Counted from the stretch's first letter, positions 1 through 8,533 are shown. The stretch is DNA of 64,000 bases from Planctomycetota bacterium (GCA_018242625.1 JAFEBO010000001.1:62001-126000); one strand, 5' to 3'. The notes: generated by a model from the letters alone, not told the origin. Made by a program: numbers and translations.

Positions 1-629
1 CCCGACACTTGCGCCTTCACGCCTTTGACCGTGGCACTCACATCCGCCGAAAAGCCGCTCGTGCTATGAACCGTGGCGTCCACCGTTGCTTCCATCGTCT
101 GCATCACCAGGAACACCTTTCTCTGTCCCGACGACGCAATGCGGGCCGATTCCTCCGGTGTCAGCGCATCCAGATACTTGCGCGCGATTTCCTTCGCTCT
201 TGCGATCTGCTCCAGCGCCGTCCCGTCTCCATCCGCTGTTGGCATGGAGCAAATGCTCACCGTCGGGAACGTGATGTCTACGTCCTTTCCTCCGTTCGCT
301 TTGATGGAAGCGCTTGCATCCGCAATCGCGGAGAGCCCGGGAATCTGCGGGAGTCCGGCGCTCAGCCCCAGGTTCCAGCTCGAAGTGCCGAACTCGCGCA
401 CGGCGTTGCTCTCAGCGCACGACGGGTCCGGCACTTTGATCGGCAGCGGCTGGAAAGTCCCGCGCTCCACGTACACCAGTTGCCCCGGCTTGAGCGGATC
501 AACGATCTCGAGGTTGCAGGACCATCCGTTCGCCTTCATGATGCCGCACGGCGTTCGCACGCAGCCGGTCAGCGCCGCCGCCAGGATCATGCCCAGAACC
601 AGCTTCATAACGCGTTGAACTGCTTCCAT
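1..629 (-). CDS. Putative lipoprotein, C-terminus cut by window edge
   Basis: The frame stays open from an ATG at 629 to the window edge, about 209 codons. The N-terminus is a lipoprotein signal peptide: a short charged start, a hydrophobic core with VLGMILAAALTGC, and a lipobox LTGC at about residue 20, so the protein should be anchored to a membrane by a lipidated Cys. The rest is soluble and has no motif I recognise. A GGGAGTGG purine stretch precedes the ATG and can act as ribosome binding site. The next gene is divergent. Function unknown; the reading frame and export signal are convincing. Confidence 0.75.
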   Translation of the reverse strand, partial: MEAVQRVMKLVLGMILAAALTGCVRTPCGIMKANGWSCNLEIVDPLKPGQLVYVERGTFQPLPIKVPDPSCAESNAVREFGTSSWNLGLSAGLPQIPGLSAIADASASIKANGGKDVDITFPTVSICSMPTADGDGTALEQIARAKEIARKYLDALTPEESARIASSGQRKVFLVMQTMEATVDATVHSTSGFSADVSATVKGVKAQVS

Positions 630-849
630 TTTTCCACTCCCGAGATTGTGTGAGGCTCCATTGACAACAGTCGGCGCACTTTGCATCGGACCATCCACGA
701 GAGGCATGGCCATGCAAGTGCCGAAGCGTTCTTCCCCGCTTCGTGAATTCACTCTAATTGCTTTCAACACACACGGATGTGGAATCTTGCCGCTACTTTC
801 CACAGCCTTGTGGAGCGCCGCAGCCGACTTTCGCGAATCTCTCCCTCCA

Positions 850-1533
850 ATGCTCTATCTCCTCGCCGGCCTCGTCGCCCTGGTCGTACTTGTCTCGCTG
901 CCGAGGCTGGTCCGATCGCAACCAAAGTCCGCCCGCACCCGTGTCCTGACGCCCGAGGAAACCGCCGCCGACGCCGCGCCGCCCGGAACAGTTTCAGGGT
1001 CCGACGACCCCGGCCGCTGGAACAAGCTCGTTCAGCAACTCCGCGAACTCGGCTTCTTTGAGCATCTCCCGCCGGACCAGATCGAGCAATCGATGAGGCA
1101 ATGCGTCGAAATGCACTGGCTCTTTGAAGGAGAGGAAGAGCGATCCTTTTTCGCTGATGCGGAAGACCTTGCCGAGGGCGGCATCGGCCGATGGCTGCAG
1201 CAGAGCGTCGCCCCACGCCTCGAACACAAAAAGATCCCGATGCCGGCGATTGAAGAGTCGTACAGCGAGGACGCGTACACCGTCCAGATCGGGCCGCGCA
1301 AGTACACCGTTCACACGGAACAGGATGACGACCTCACGAAGTGGAAAAACGGCTGCGTGCACGCGATCCGGATCGTCAATGACCTCCTGACCGACGCGAA
1401 TCATCCGGAGCGGCTCTTCTGGCTTCACGGCGCCGAGGACGGCCTCGTCGCGTTCCTCACCCCTGCCATGTTCGAACGAATCACGCTTGCGCGTGTCATC
1501 CCGAGCGGCAGTTGGCCGTACGCGCAGACGTGA
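850..1533 (+). CDS. Hypothetical membrane-anchored protein
   Basis: A 227-residue protein if the ATG at 850 is used. This start puts a hydrophobic helix (LYLLAGLVALVVLVSL, residues 2-17) at the N-terminus, followed by basic residues and a soluble acidic domain of about 200 residues. The frame is open further upstream to 646, but that extension is low-complexity and has no clear ribosome site. The soluble part has repeated aromatic and acidic patches (for example FFEHLPPDQIEQ) but no family I recognise. It stands alone, divergent from the lipoprotein gene and followed by a long non-coding stretch. Confidence 0.6.
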   Translation: MLYLLAGLVALVVLVSLPRLVRSQPKSARTRVLTPEETAADAAPPGTVSGSDDPGRWNKLVQQLRELGFFEHLPPDQIEQSMRQCVEMHWLFEGEEERSFFADAEDLAEGGIGRWLQQSVAPRLEHKKIPMPAIEESYSEDAYTVQIGPRKYTVHTEQDDDLTKWKNGCVHAIRIVNDLLTDANHPERLFWLHGAEDGLVAFLTPAMFERITLARVIPSGSWPYAQT

Positions 1534-2075
1534 ATCTGTAGACAAGCCGCCATCTCCCTCCAGTTCATTGAGCAAGCAAGCGTGCGACCGCCAGACTCCC
1601 GGATCGGGCGGCAAGGTTTCTGGTTCGGGCCTCTCAATCGGTATAAGCGCAGACTGGCAAAGCTTTGGAATGTGTCCGCAAGGCACTGTCCCGTCGTGGC
1701 TTACAGGAATTTGGACAAAAATGACGGGTAAGGCGGCTCAAAATGTTCGTATTTTGTTAGAATGGGAATTGCCGGGTCGCGTCGGGGCTGCATTCGAATG
1801 GGAAGGGGTGTGGGGCGGAGCGTGGGAGGAAGAGTTGGGTGGAGTTGGGTCAGGGCGAAGGGTGGCCCGGGGGTGCCGAAACGTTCGGTGGCGTGGTCAG
1901 GGCCGGAAAGGTTGTGATGAGCGTGCGAGGGGAGGATTTTGGTGAAAAACACGAAAAAGGCTGCATGAAAAACCCCTCATTCGGGTAGCCTCGGGGCAGG
2001 AGACAAGACCGCGGGGGTGTTGCCGGGGTGTCCGGTCGCTCGCGGGGGTACAACCTGTTTGTTGGGAGGAAAGAC
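1534..2075. other. Long non-coding stretch upstream of a PEP-CTERM gene
   Basis: About 540 bases with no convincing gene on either strand. Between about 1800 and 1900 the + strand is strongly G-rich (runs such as GGGGTGTGGGG and GGTGGCCCGGGGG). A TAGCCT hexamer at 1986-1991, inside the string TTCGGGTAGC, is a possible -10 element for the gene at 2076 and would give a leader of about 80 nt. Nearly the same string (TTCGGTAGC) lies upstream of the PEP-CTERM gene at 5990. A short AT-rich patch at about 1735-1765 is another possible promoter. Confidence 0.4.
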
Positions 2076-2765
2076 ATGAAGAAGGTCGCTTTTGTGGCAT
2101 CGTTTGCGCTGGTTGCGGCTGCGCAGGCGGCGGTTCTCTTTGATAATGGTCCGGTGTACGACGTCGCGGGCTCGCCGAACCTGAGCCGGCTGATCACGCC
2201 GAGCACGACCCTGGGCGCGGGCGCTCAGACGACCGCGAACAACGCCGTGGCCGACAATTTCACGGCGAGCTCGAGCTGGAACATCACGCAGCTGACGTTC
2301 TACATGTACCAGACCGGCGCGAACAGCACGTTCACCTTCACCGGACTGAATTACCAGATCTGCTCCAGCAACAGCGATGCGGTCAGCTGGACCTCGGCCA
2401 GCGTTTCCAACGGCGGACTGGTCGCCTACCGCGTCACCAACACGACGCTGACCGACCGCACCCGCGCGATTTTCGCGATCAACGTGTCCGTCAATCTCAA
2501 CATCGGGCCGGGTAACTACATCCTGCGCTGGCAGGCGTCGGGATCGCTCGCGAGCGGTCCCTGGCAGCCCCCGGTCGTTCCGACCAACGGCGGCGGCAAC
2601 GCCACGCAGTCGCTCGCGGGCGGCGCGTTCAATCCTCTTGTGGATACGGGCAGCTCTCTGAACATGGAACTTCCGTTCACGATCAGCGGGACGGAAGTGC
2701 CGGCGCCCGGCGCCCTGGCCCTGGTCGGAGTCGGCGCGATCGTGACGACCCGTCGTCGCCGCTGA
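2076..2765 (+). CDS. PEP-CTERM-type secreted protein
   Basis: A 229-residue exported protein. It begins with a signal peptide (MKKVAFVASFALVAAAQAA) and ends with the sorting tail VPAPGALALVGVGAIV followed by TTRRRR, the typical PEP-CTERM layout: Pro motif, transmembrane stretch, Arg cluster. Proteins with this tail are processed by an exosortase and placed at the cell surface or matrix; no exosortase is in the window. The middle is rich in Ser, Thr and Asn, as in beta-rich surface proteins. The ATG at 2076 has a strong GGGAGGA site six bases upstream. A clear terminator follows. Confidence 0.85.
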   Translation: MKKVAFVASFALVAAAQAAVLFDNGPVYDVAGSPNLSRLITPSTTLGAGAQTTANNAVADNFTASSSWNITQLTFYMYQTGANSTFTFTGLNYQICSSNSDAVSWTSASVSNGGLVAYRVTNTTLTDRTRAIFAINVSVNLNIGPGNYILRWQASGSLASGPWQPPVVPTNGGGNATQSLAGGAFNPLVDTGSSLNMELPFTISGTEVPAPGALALVGVGAIVTTRRRR

Positions 2766-2786
2766 AATCGATTTGATCCTGTTTTT

Positions 2787-2819
2787 AAAGCCCCCGGGAG
2801 AACGCCGGGGGCTTTTTTT
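2787..2819 (+). terminator. Rho-independent terminator
   Basis: An 11-bp perfect stem (AAAGCCCCCGG paired with CCGGGGGCTTT) with a 7-nt loop and a following T run, 21 bases after the stop of the PEP-CTERM gene. Confidence 0.9.
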
Positions 2820-2874
2820 GCGCCGGTTGCCAGGCACGCCGCAAAAACGGGTTCCTCCCGACGCGAAGATACGG

Positions 2875-3405
2875 TCAGGCTTTGGCCGGGGCGGCCTTCT
2901 TTGGCTCCGGAGGCGGCCACAGCATGGACATCCCCCAACTGACGGCCAGCCCGACGCAACACCCAAGCAGCACTTCGCCCACCCGTTGCGCACCGATCTC
3001 GATTGCGGTGAGCTTGGACTCGTGCGACAGGCCCGCGGCGATCACGAGCGCCGCGGTAATCGGGGCCTGCCGCCACATCACCTGCACGCGCACGACGTAG
3101 GTGGAGAGCAGAACTGTGATCCCCAGTGCGAGGGGGAGTTTCCACTCGTGCGATCCGCCGACGATGAGAAAAAGCATCCCGACGGCGCAGCCGAGCAGGG
3201 CGTTGATGATGCGTCCGCGGAAGGTGGTTGCGGCCTGCCTGATGACCGGGTCGCTGGCCGCGAGCATGGAACTGATGGCCCAGATCGGGTTCAGGTTTGC
3301 CAGGCTGCGGAGGAGGAACCAGAGGAGCGTTGTGGCGATGAAGACATTGAGGGCGAGATGCAGGCCCAGGCCGTCGTCCTTGATGAACTGGCGCAACCAC
3401 TTCAT
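2875..3405 (-). CDS. FUSC-like (fusaric acid resistance/aromatic acid exporter-like) membrane protein
   Basis: A 176-residue integral membrane protein using the ATG at 3405; a GTG three codons upstream is also possible. It has about four or five hydrophobic segments, including FIATTLLWFLLRSLA, ALLGCAVGMLFLIVGG and APITAALVIAAGLSH. The order of segments and the conserved RxxGxxxG-type stretch near IEIGAQRVGEVLLGCCVG resemble the membrane half of FUSC/ArAE proteins, often tied to export of aromatic or toxic compounds. It lacks the large soluble domain of full-length members. The tail (PPPEPKKAAPAKA) is disordered. It starts about 60 bases after the CYTH-like gene and is probably co-transcribed with it. 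Confidence 0.65.
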   Translation of the reverse strand: MKWLRQFIKDDGLGLHLALNVFIATTLLWFLLRSLANLNPIWAISSMLAASDPVIRQAATTFRGRIINALLGCAVGMLFLIVGGSHEWKLPLALGITVLLSTYVVRVQVMWRQAPITAALVIAAGLSHESKLTAIEIGAQRVGEVLLGCCVGLAVSWGMSMLWPPPEPKKAAPAKA

Positions 3406-3465
3406 GTGCGGCACAGCGTCCGTGATTTCGCGTCGGCGGACGGAGTGGAAACCCCGCCCCGGAAT

Positions 3466-4413
3466 CTACTCGTGCGCATTGGGAGGATTGCCCTTGAGCC
3501 GGTAGACCGCGCCGGTTTTGGTTGTACCCAGACTCAGCCACTCCTGGGCCGCGAACTGCAGGGAGACGAAGAACTGCTCGGCCCGCTTGAGGGCGATGGC
3601 ATGGAGATCGTTGCGGCGTTCGGCCTTGACCTGGAAGGCGAACTCGCCGACAAGCTGTTTCTGATCGCCGCGCGTGCGCCAGACGGAGATATCGCACTTG
3701 GCGGACATTCCCTTGCCGAAATCGAGCATGCCGAGATCGAGCAGCACCTCCTCGACGGCGGTCGCGTTGACGATCTCGATGCGGCCGGACTTCGAGGTCT
3801 TCAGTGTCCGGAGAGCGGGCAGAATGTGCAGGAGTGTCGACATCGAAGTCCGGTCCTCATCGTGTACGGCGCTGAGAGGGAACTCGACGTTGTGCGAATA
3901 CAACAAACGGAAGCCGCCGACCTGATCCTTGAGCGGCAGCGCCTCGGCCTTGAACTTGACCCGGTAATCGCCCGAAATATTCGGGCGCACGTCCATTTCC
4001 GCTGCCTTCTGCAGATCGGGATGCCGGAACTTGAAGACGATCTCGGGGTCACCCACGGCGAAGCCGTCGACATAATCCTGGCGCCGGCGGAGGATGAAGG
4101 CGTGGTTGTAGAGGGAGAAATCGGCAGTATCAAGAAAGAGCACCTCGCGGATGCGGGGCCTGGACTCCTTGAACCCCTTGCGCGAGAATCCCACATCCGC
4201 GTTCTTTGCGGCCCTCTTGACCAGCTTTCCAAACTCGAGGAACGAATCCACCGAGGTGAAGCGGTCGCCCTTGAGGATCATTTTGGTCTCGAGATACTGC
4301 AGGTCGTCGAGCGGATGTCCGTCGCTGTACTCGGCCTGCTTGAGTTTGGGGCTTCGTCTTTGCGCCGCCGCGCTCCCTGACCTTTTTTTCGTTCTTGCCG
4401 GCTTGCTTTTCAT
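3466..4413 (-). CDS. CYTH-like domain protein
   Basis: A 315-residue soluble protein. After a basic, disordered N-terminus of about 35 residues comes YLETKMILKG, which fits the opening ExxK strand of triphosphate-tunnel (CYTH/VTC-like) domains. It is followed by strands rich in paired charged residues, such as EVLFLDTADFSLYNHAFILRRR and IVFKFRHPD, as expected for the charged beta-barrel of that fold. CYTH proteins bind triphosphates or polyphosphate and hydrolyse or polymerise them; the activity here cannot be assigned. The ATG at 4413 has a GGGAG site. The FUSC-like gene follows on the same strand. Confidence 0.55.
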   Translation of the reverse strand: MKSKPARTKKRSGSAAAQRRSPKLKQAEYSDGHPLDDLQYLETKMILKGDRFTSVDSFLEFGKLVKRAAKNADVGFSRKGFKESRPRIREVLFLDTADFSLYNHAFILRRRQDYVDGFAVGDPEIVFKFRHPDLQKAAEMDVRPNISGDYRVKFKAEALPLKDQVGGFRLLYSHNVEFPLSAVHDEDRTSMSTLLHILPALRTLKTSKSGRIEIVNATAVEEVLLDLGMLDFGKGMSAKCDISVWRTRGDQKQLVGEFAFQVKAERRNDLHAIALKRAEQFFVSLQFAAQEWLSLGTTKTGAVYRLKGNPPNAHE

Positions 4414-4569
4414 GATGCTCCCGCGAGTTCAGCCTCTTAGCTTCAGGCCGCTGACAACGTATGAACCAACAGACTACACGATTGCGTCCTGAAGAGGCCG
4501 GCTTTGAACGGGGCGGAGCCGGGCTTTGGGGGCGAATCCGGCGGGCCGTTTGGGTCGAAGCGTGGATTG

Positions 4570-5100
4570 ATGTCGAGAGAGCCGTACGTGCTGGAGATGG
4601 TGCAGGAGGTGCCGCGGGCGCTGGCGGAGGTTTTTCCGTTCTTTGCCGCACCGGAGAACCTGGAGGCGATCACGCCTCCCTGGCTGCGTTTTCGGATTTT
4701 GACGCCGAGCCCGATACCGATGCGGGAGGGGGCACTGATCGATTATCGGATAAGCCTGAGGGGCATTCCTTTGCGGTGGCGGACGCGGATTGATGCGTAT
4801 GAGCCGCCCCGGATGTTCATTGATCGCCAGATCCGCGGCCCGTACCTGCTGTGGGAGCACACGCACCTTTTTGAAGAGGTGGCCGACGGTCGGGGCGTGC
4901 GTACAAGGATGACTGATCGGGTGCGATATATGCCGCTGGATATACCGCGGAGCGTACCGCTCCTGGGAGGGCTGGTACACCGGCTGTTTGTGCGTGGCGA
5001 GCTGGAGCGGATATTCAGCTATCGGCGGCGGAAGCTGGAGGAGTTGCTCCTGAGAAAGCCGGGGGCGGAGCAATCAGCGGCGGCGGCGGGCAAGTCGTAG
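4570..5100 (+). CDS. SRPBCC (START-like) ligand-binding protein
   Basis: A 176-residue protein if the ATG at 4570 is used; upstream in-frame codons add only low-complexity residues. The pattern fits SRPBCC/polyketide-cyclase-like proteins: an opening strand (YVLEMVQEVPRALAEVFPFF), PENLEAITPPWLRF, then alternating strands ending in a long C-terminal helix. Similar proteins often sit with or fused to nucleoside-sugar epimerases. The ligand is unknown. Its last 27 bases overlap the 3' end of the convergent PEP-CTERM gene on the other strand; both frames look real. Confidence 0.7.
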   Translation: MSREPYVLEMVQEVPRALAEVFPFFAAPENLEAITPPWLRFRILTPSPIPMREGALIDYRISLRGIPLRWRTRIDAYEPPRMFIDRQIRGPYLLWEHTHLFEEVADGRGVRTRMTDRVRYMPLDIPRSVPLLGGLVHRLFVRGELERIFSYRRRKLEELLLRKPGAEQSAAAAGKS

Positions 5101-5649
5101 AAGCCCGAAGGGGAGGAGTGCGGCGGCGCCGGGGGCGGGTACACGGGCGATGGTGATGTTGTCAAAGATCGCCCCGTCGGCGTCGGCCCTGAGTTCGACG
5201 AATCGGATTTGCGGAGCTTCGAGGTGCAGCGTGCCCTGGTAGTAGCCGGGCCCGTTGTAGTTGCCGGTCATTTCTGACGCGAAGGCGGCGAGCTGGCCCT
5301 TGGCGTCGTAGGCGCGGGCGGTTGCGAGAAGCGACCCCCGTTCGGTGTCTTCGACCAGCACGGAGAAACTGGTGACGTCATAGTCAAAGGCGATGATGAC
5401 GGCGCTGGTCCAGAGATTTGCGGAGCGGGTGCCGAAAGAGCCGCCGGGGGCCTGCGTGACATCGATGCCGGCGTGCGTCATGCCCTGCGGGTCGGTCGCG
5501 GGCGTTGTCGAAAAGTGCACGCCGAGGGCCGCGTATTGAGATGAGACGGTGGAACCGGCGGCGAGCGTCTCGAAATTGATGACGACTGTGTCGGCGACCG
5601 CCGTGGCGCCTCCTAGAAGTAGCGCGGCCGCGCATAGAAGCTTGTTCAT
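5074..5649 (-). CDS. PEP-CTERM-type secreted protein
   Basis: A 191-residue secreted protein with signal peptide MNKLLCAAALLLGGATAVA and the sorting tail VPAPGAAALLPFGLLRLARRRR. The middle (VVINFETLAAGSTVSSQYAA and later FDNITIARV) resembles small beta-sandwich PEP-CTERM proteins that carry a single carbohydrate-binding-like domain. The ATG at 5649 is preceded by GAGAGGAAGAG, a good ribosome site; the open frame further upstream has no such site. Its 3' end overlaps the SRPBCC gene by 27 bases. Confidence 0.85.
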   Translation of the reverse strand: MNKLLCAAALLLGGATAVADTVVINFETLAAGSTVSSQYAALGVHFSTTPATDPQGMTHAGIDVTQAPGGSFGTRSANLWTSAVIIAFDYDVTSFSVLVEDTERGSLLATARAYDAKGQLAAFASEMTGNYNGPGYYQGTLHLEAPQIRFVELRADADGAIFDNITIARVPAPGAAALLPFGLLRLARRRR

Positions 5650-5989
5650 CTCTTCCTCTCTTGGTTTGTTCCGATATCCGAGGGGGCGGCGGGGCCCCGT
5701 GCTTGGAATATGCCTCGCAAGTTGGGAGGTGCGAGCGCGGGGGCCGGAATGGGCGGCGAATTGATCAGGCGGCGGCGTTACGGGCGGACCAGTCGGCGCG
5801 GGCGGAGGGGAAGGGGGACGGGGCGGCTGGAGGCTCAAAAGGAATGAGGCAATAGACGTCCGATAATTTCATGTAACACGCAATATTCGTGTGGAACAGC
5901 GGAAAGCGCTCGAAACCGCCCCCGCTTTTCGGTAGCTTACATGGATCGTTTCTGTAACTGTTTCTTGGCGCGATACATGGAGAGATGAG
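5650..5989. other. Intergenic region between divergent PEP-CTERM genes
   Basis: About 340 bases with no convincing gene. On the + strand TTCGGTAGC at 5928-5936 contains TAGCTT (5933-5938), a possible -10 element about 50 nt before the ATG at 5990. It nearly matches the string upstream of the PEP-CTERM gene at 2076. The minus half is GC-rich and carries the leader of the gene at 5649. Confidence 0.4.
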
Positions 5990-6655
5990 ATGAAGAAGAT
6001 GATTGTTTGTGCAGCGGTGTGCGTTGCCGCGGCGTCCGCGCAGGCGGTCGTTGTGAACGTGGACCCGAGCGGTCCGGGTTACCTTGGCTACATGAACGTG
6101 TTTGAGCTTCCGTCGAACGGCGGCGGCTACGTGTTCGGCAGCCCCTGGGGCACGCCGGACCTGACGGCGACGTTTGACGACGGCCTGCACACTCTCACGC
6201 TTGGAGCCAACCACATCAACGACCCGAGCCCGTTCTGGTACACGCCCTCGGGCGGCCCGGGCGCGACGGGCAACAAGATCATGCAGGCGAACCTGTATCA
6301 CGAGGTGACGGACTCGTACTCGGGGCAGACCGTGACGTTTGAGGGCACGGTGCTCTCGAACACGTTCGATTCGGCGCACGTTGGGAAGCTCTTCATCCGC
6401 GACTTCGCTGCGGACTATTCGTCTTCGGTGGACACGTTCATCGACATGAACGTCGGCAACTTCAGCTTCAGCCTGAACACGCTGGCGGGTCCGGGGCGCC
6501 ACGTTCAGTGGGGCTTCCAGGTGACCGGCCCGTGCGTCTGGGTGACGGACGTTGATGCGGCGGGCACGGCTGTGATCGCGACGGTTCCGGCTCCGGCCTC
6601 GCTCGGTCTGCTGAGCGTCGGCCTGATCGGCGCCGCGCGTCGTCGTCGGTCCTGA
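5990..6655 (+). CDS. PEP-CTERM-type secreted protein
   Basis: A 221-residue secreted protein. It starts with a signal peptide (MKKMIVCAAVCVAAASAQA) and ends with VPAPASLGLLSVGLIGAARRRRS, the sorting tail shared by the exported genes at 2076, 5649 and 16409. The body is rich in Gly, Asn, Thr and aromatic residues, with no enzyme motif. A GGAGAGATGAG site lies just before the ATG at 5990. A strong terminator follows the stop. Likely a surface or matrix protein; the exact role is unknown. Confidence 0.85.
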   Translation: MKKMIVCAAVCVAAASAQAVVVNVDPSGPGYLGYMNVFELPSNGGGYVFGSPWGTPDLTATFDDGLHTLTLGANHINDPSPFWYTPSGGPGATGNKIMQANLYHEVTDSYSGQTVTFEGTVLSNTFDSAHVGKLFIRDFAADYSSSVDTFIDMNVGNFSFSLNTLAGPGRHVQWGFQVTGPCVWVTDVDAAGTAVIATVPAPASLGLLSVGLIGAARRRRS

Positions 6656-6679
6656 AGAAGAGTTTCTGATTCGAATTCG

Positions 6680-6709
6680 CCGCCGGCCCCATGGGCCGGC
6701 GGTTTTTTT
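6680..6709 (+). terminator. Rho-independent terminator
   Basis: A 10-bp stem (CCGCCGGCCC with GGGCCGGCGG) followed by seven T, placed between the PEP-CTERM gene and the convergent TetR gene. Confidence 0.9.
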
Positions 6710-6715
6710 GCGCTG

Positions 6716-7300
6716 TCAGCGGGCGGTGAGTGCGGCCCGACCGCAGTGGGTCTCGATCAGGACGTGGGCCACGCGGGTCGCGGTTTTGGCGGCGCCCAAG
6801 TCACCGGTGCGGTGCCGGGATGAGATGGCGCCGGTGATGAGGAGCATGAGCTGCTGCGTGAGCGCGGCTGGGTCGTCGGCGCCAGCGGCGGCGGCGAACC
6901 TCAGCATCATGGAGGCGAGATGTTCGCCGTGGGCGCAGGCGGCGCGATTGATCGGATCGTTTTCGTTCGGGAATTCGGTCAGTGCGTTGAGGAAGAAGCA
7001 GCCGCGGAAGTCGGGCTTGCTGAACCATTCTTCGAGGAGTTCGAAAAAGGCGCTGAGCTGGCGGCGGGAATCGTCGCGGCCGCGGATGCGGATGTAGTTC
7101 CCCCACTCTTCGAGCTCCCGCTGATCGCGGCGGTTGAGGACGGCGATGATCAGATCGTCCTTGCTTTCAAAGTGCTTGTAGAACGCGGTCTTGGTGATAC
7201 CCACCTGGCCGTAGATCTGGTCGATCCCGACGGACTGGAACCCCTGTGTGTAGAAGAGGTCGGCGGCAACATCGAGCAGTTTTTCGCGTGTCGTTGTCAT
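6716..7300 (-). CDS. TetR/AcrR family transcriptional regulator
   Basis: A 194-residue regulator. The N-terminal helix-turn-helix is typical of TetR (REKLLDVAADLFYTQGFQSV, IDQIYGQVGITKTAFYKHF, then SKDDLIIAVL, residues 3-55). The C-terminal helical domain should bind a ligand and dimerise. The ATG at 7300 was chosen because it begins one turn before the HTH; the longer open frame adds only a low-complexity stretch. It is divergent from the small protein at 7450 and the methanethiol methyltransferase at 7709, so it probably represses that pair and perhaps itself. Confidence 0.85.
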   Translation of the reverse strand: MTTTREKLLDVAADLFYTQGFQSVGIDQIYGQVGITKTAFYKHFESKDDLIIAVLNRRDQRELEEWGNYIRIRGRDDSRRQLSAFFELLEEWFSKPDFRGCFFLNALTEFPNENDPINRAACAHGEHLASMMLRFAAAAGADDPAALTQQLMLLITGAISSRHRTGDLGAAKTATRVAHVLIETHCGRAALTAR

Positions 7301-7449
7301 GGCCGGTCCCGGGCCGCTGTGGCTGGTGGTGTACCGCAAGTCAACCTGCGGTGGTGCAGGAGTTCACTTGGAAATCCGCCAGGAAAGTCTAGGTTTGAGC
7401 CATCGGAGGCGCGCCCGGGATCTCCGGGCTGCTTTCTAAGGAGGGTTTC

Positions 7450-7719
7450 ATGAAGGTGTGCGGAACGGAACTGGGGACGGGGGTCCGGGTTGTCTTCCGG
7501 CGTGAAGACTGCGAGGAAGCGGTGCGGGAACCGGAGGGCAGGGCGATTGCCTTTCTCCCGGACTGGACGGATGTGGAGGAGATGCGTGCGGCGGCCCGCG
7601 CGTGTGGGGCGGCGGCGCGGATCTCGGTGCATCACGAGATGGCGATGCGTCTGGCCTGCCGCTCGTGCCCGGTGAAGAAGCTGATTTGCCTGCTGGAGGA
7701 GATGGCGCATGAGAACTGA
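7450..7719 (+). CDS. Small Cys-containing hypothetical protein upstream of mddA
   Basis: An 89-residue protein with a strong ribosome site (AAGGAGGG, six bases before the ATG). The stop lies inside the next gene, which begins at 7709, so the two are translationally coupled. The C-terminal part holds three close cysteines (CRSCPVKKLIC, residues 70-80) and there are single cysteines at 4, 21 and 52. I recognise no family. A metal- or thiol-binding accessory role for the coupled methyltransferase is a guess from context only. Confidence 0.7.
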   Translation: MKVCGTELGTGVRVVFRREDCEEAVREPEGRAIAFLPDWTDVEEMRAAARACGAAARISVHHEMAMRLACRSCPVKKLICLLEEMAHEN

Positions 7720-8533
7720 TCAGACAATTCGAAGATCTGCCTGTCCGCTGCATGTCGTGTTCGACCTGCCGAGGGGGGAAGAGCGCAAGGGGATCACGGC
7801 GGCGGGCGTGGCCGCGGCGGGGTTCGGGCTGGTTGCGTACGCGGCCTTTGTGTGCGCGTTTCTGTATGCCGCCTGCTTTGTCGGGAACTGGATCGTTCCG
7901 AAGACGATCGATTCGGGGCCGGAGTCCGGGGTGATTGAATCGGTCGCGGTGAATGTTGGGATTCTCCTGCTGTTTGTGGTGCAGCACACGGTGATGGCGC
8001 GGCGCTGGTTCAAACGCTGGTGGACGGCGATCGTGCCGGCGTCGATCGAGCGGAGCATCTATGTGCTTGCGGCGAGCGCGATACTGGGTTTGCTGTTCTG
8101 GCAGTGGCGGCCGCTCCCGTCGGTGGTGTGGAGTGTGGAGAGCCCGGTGCCTGCGTGGTGCCTGTCGATCGTGTCGCTCGCGGGATACGGGATCGCGTTT
8201 GCGTCGTCGTTCATGGTGAATCACTTTGATCTCTTCGGGATCCGGCAGGTGTTGTGTCGCCTGATGGGGACGAAGTACGAGCCAGTGGGCTTTCGCCTGA
8301 AGGGGCTGTACCGCCTCGTGCGTCACCCGCTGATGGTGGGCTTTCTGATCGGGTTCTGGGCGACGCCGCGGATGACGGTCGGGCACCTGCTGTTTTCGAT
8401 CCTCGTCACGGCGTACATCGCGTTTGGAACATGGATCGAAGAGCGCGATCTGATCGCGGAACACGGGGAGTCGTATCTCGCGTACCGGCGGTCGGTGCCG
8501 GGGTTTATTCCGCTGGCACGACGAGGGGCGTGA
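7709..8533 (+). CDS. mddA: Methanethiol S-methyltransferase (MddA-like)
   Basis: A 274-residue membrane protein of the NnrU/isoprenylcysteine methyltransferase-like group. It matches MddA in the signature VPKTIDSG (residues 63-70), in five or so transmembrane segments, and in the C-terminal RHPLMVGFLIGFWATP block (from about residue 205) that forms the SAM-binding end. MddA transfers a methyl group from S-adenosylmethionine to methanethiol and makes dimethyl sulfide. The first 30 residues are soluble and not part of the usual family start, so a later start is possible, but the overlap with the preceding small gene supports 7709. Probably controlled by the divergent TetR protein. Confidence 0.8.
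   Translation: MRTDQTIRRSACPLHVVFDLPRGEERKGITAAGVAAAGFGLVAYAAFVCAFLYAACFVGNWIVPKTIDSGPESGVIESVAVNVGILLLFVVQHTVMARRWFKRWWTAIVPASIERSIYVLAASAILGLLFWQWRPLPSVVWSVESPVPAWCLSIVSLAGYGIAFASSFMVNHFDLFGIRQVLCRLMGTKYEPVGFRLKGLYRLVRHPLMVGFLIGFWATPRMTVGHLLFSILVTAYIAFGTWIEERDLIAEHGESYLAYRRSVPGFIPLARRGA

Noticed and set aside
1701..1952. An 83-codon frame in the non-coding stretch before 2076
   Set aside because: Pro/Thr/His-rich low complexity, no ribosome site and no neighbour context.
2773..4380. A 535-codon open frame on the + strand
   Set aside because: It is antisense to the FUSC-like and CYTH-like genes and has no family match; high GC content keeps opposite frames open.
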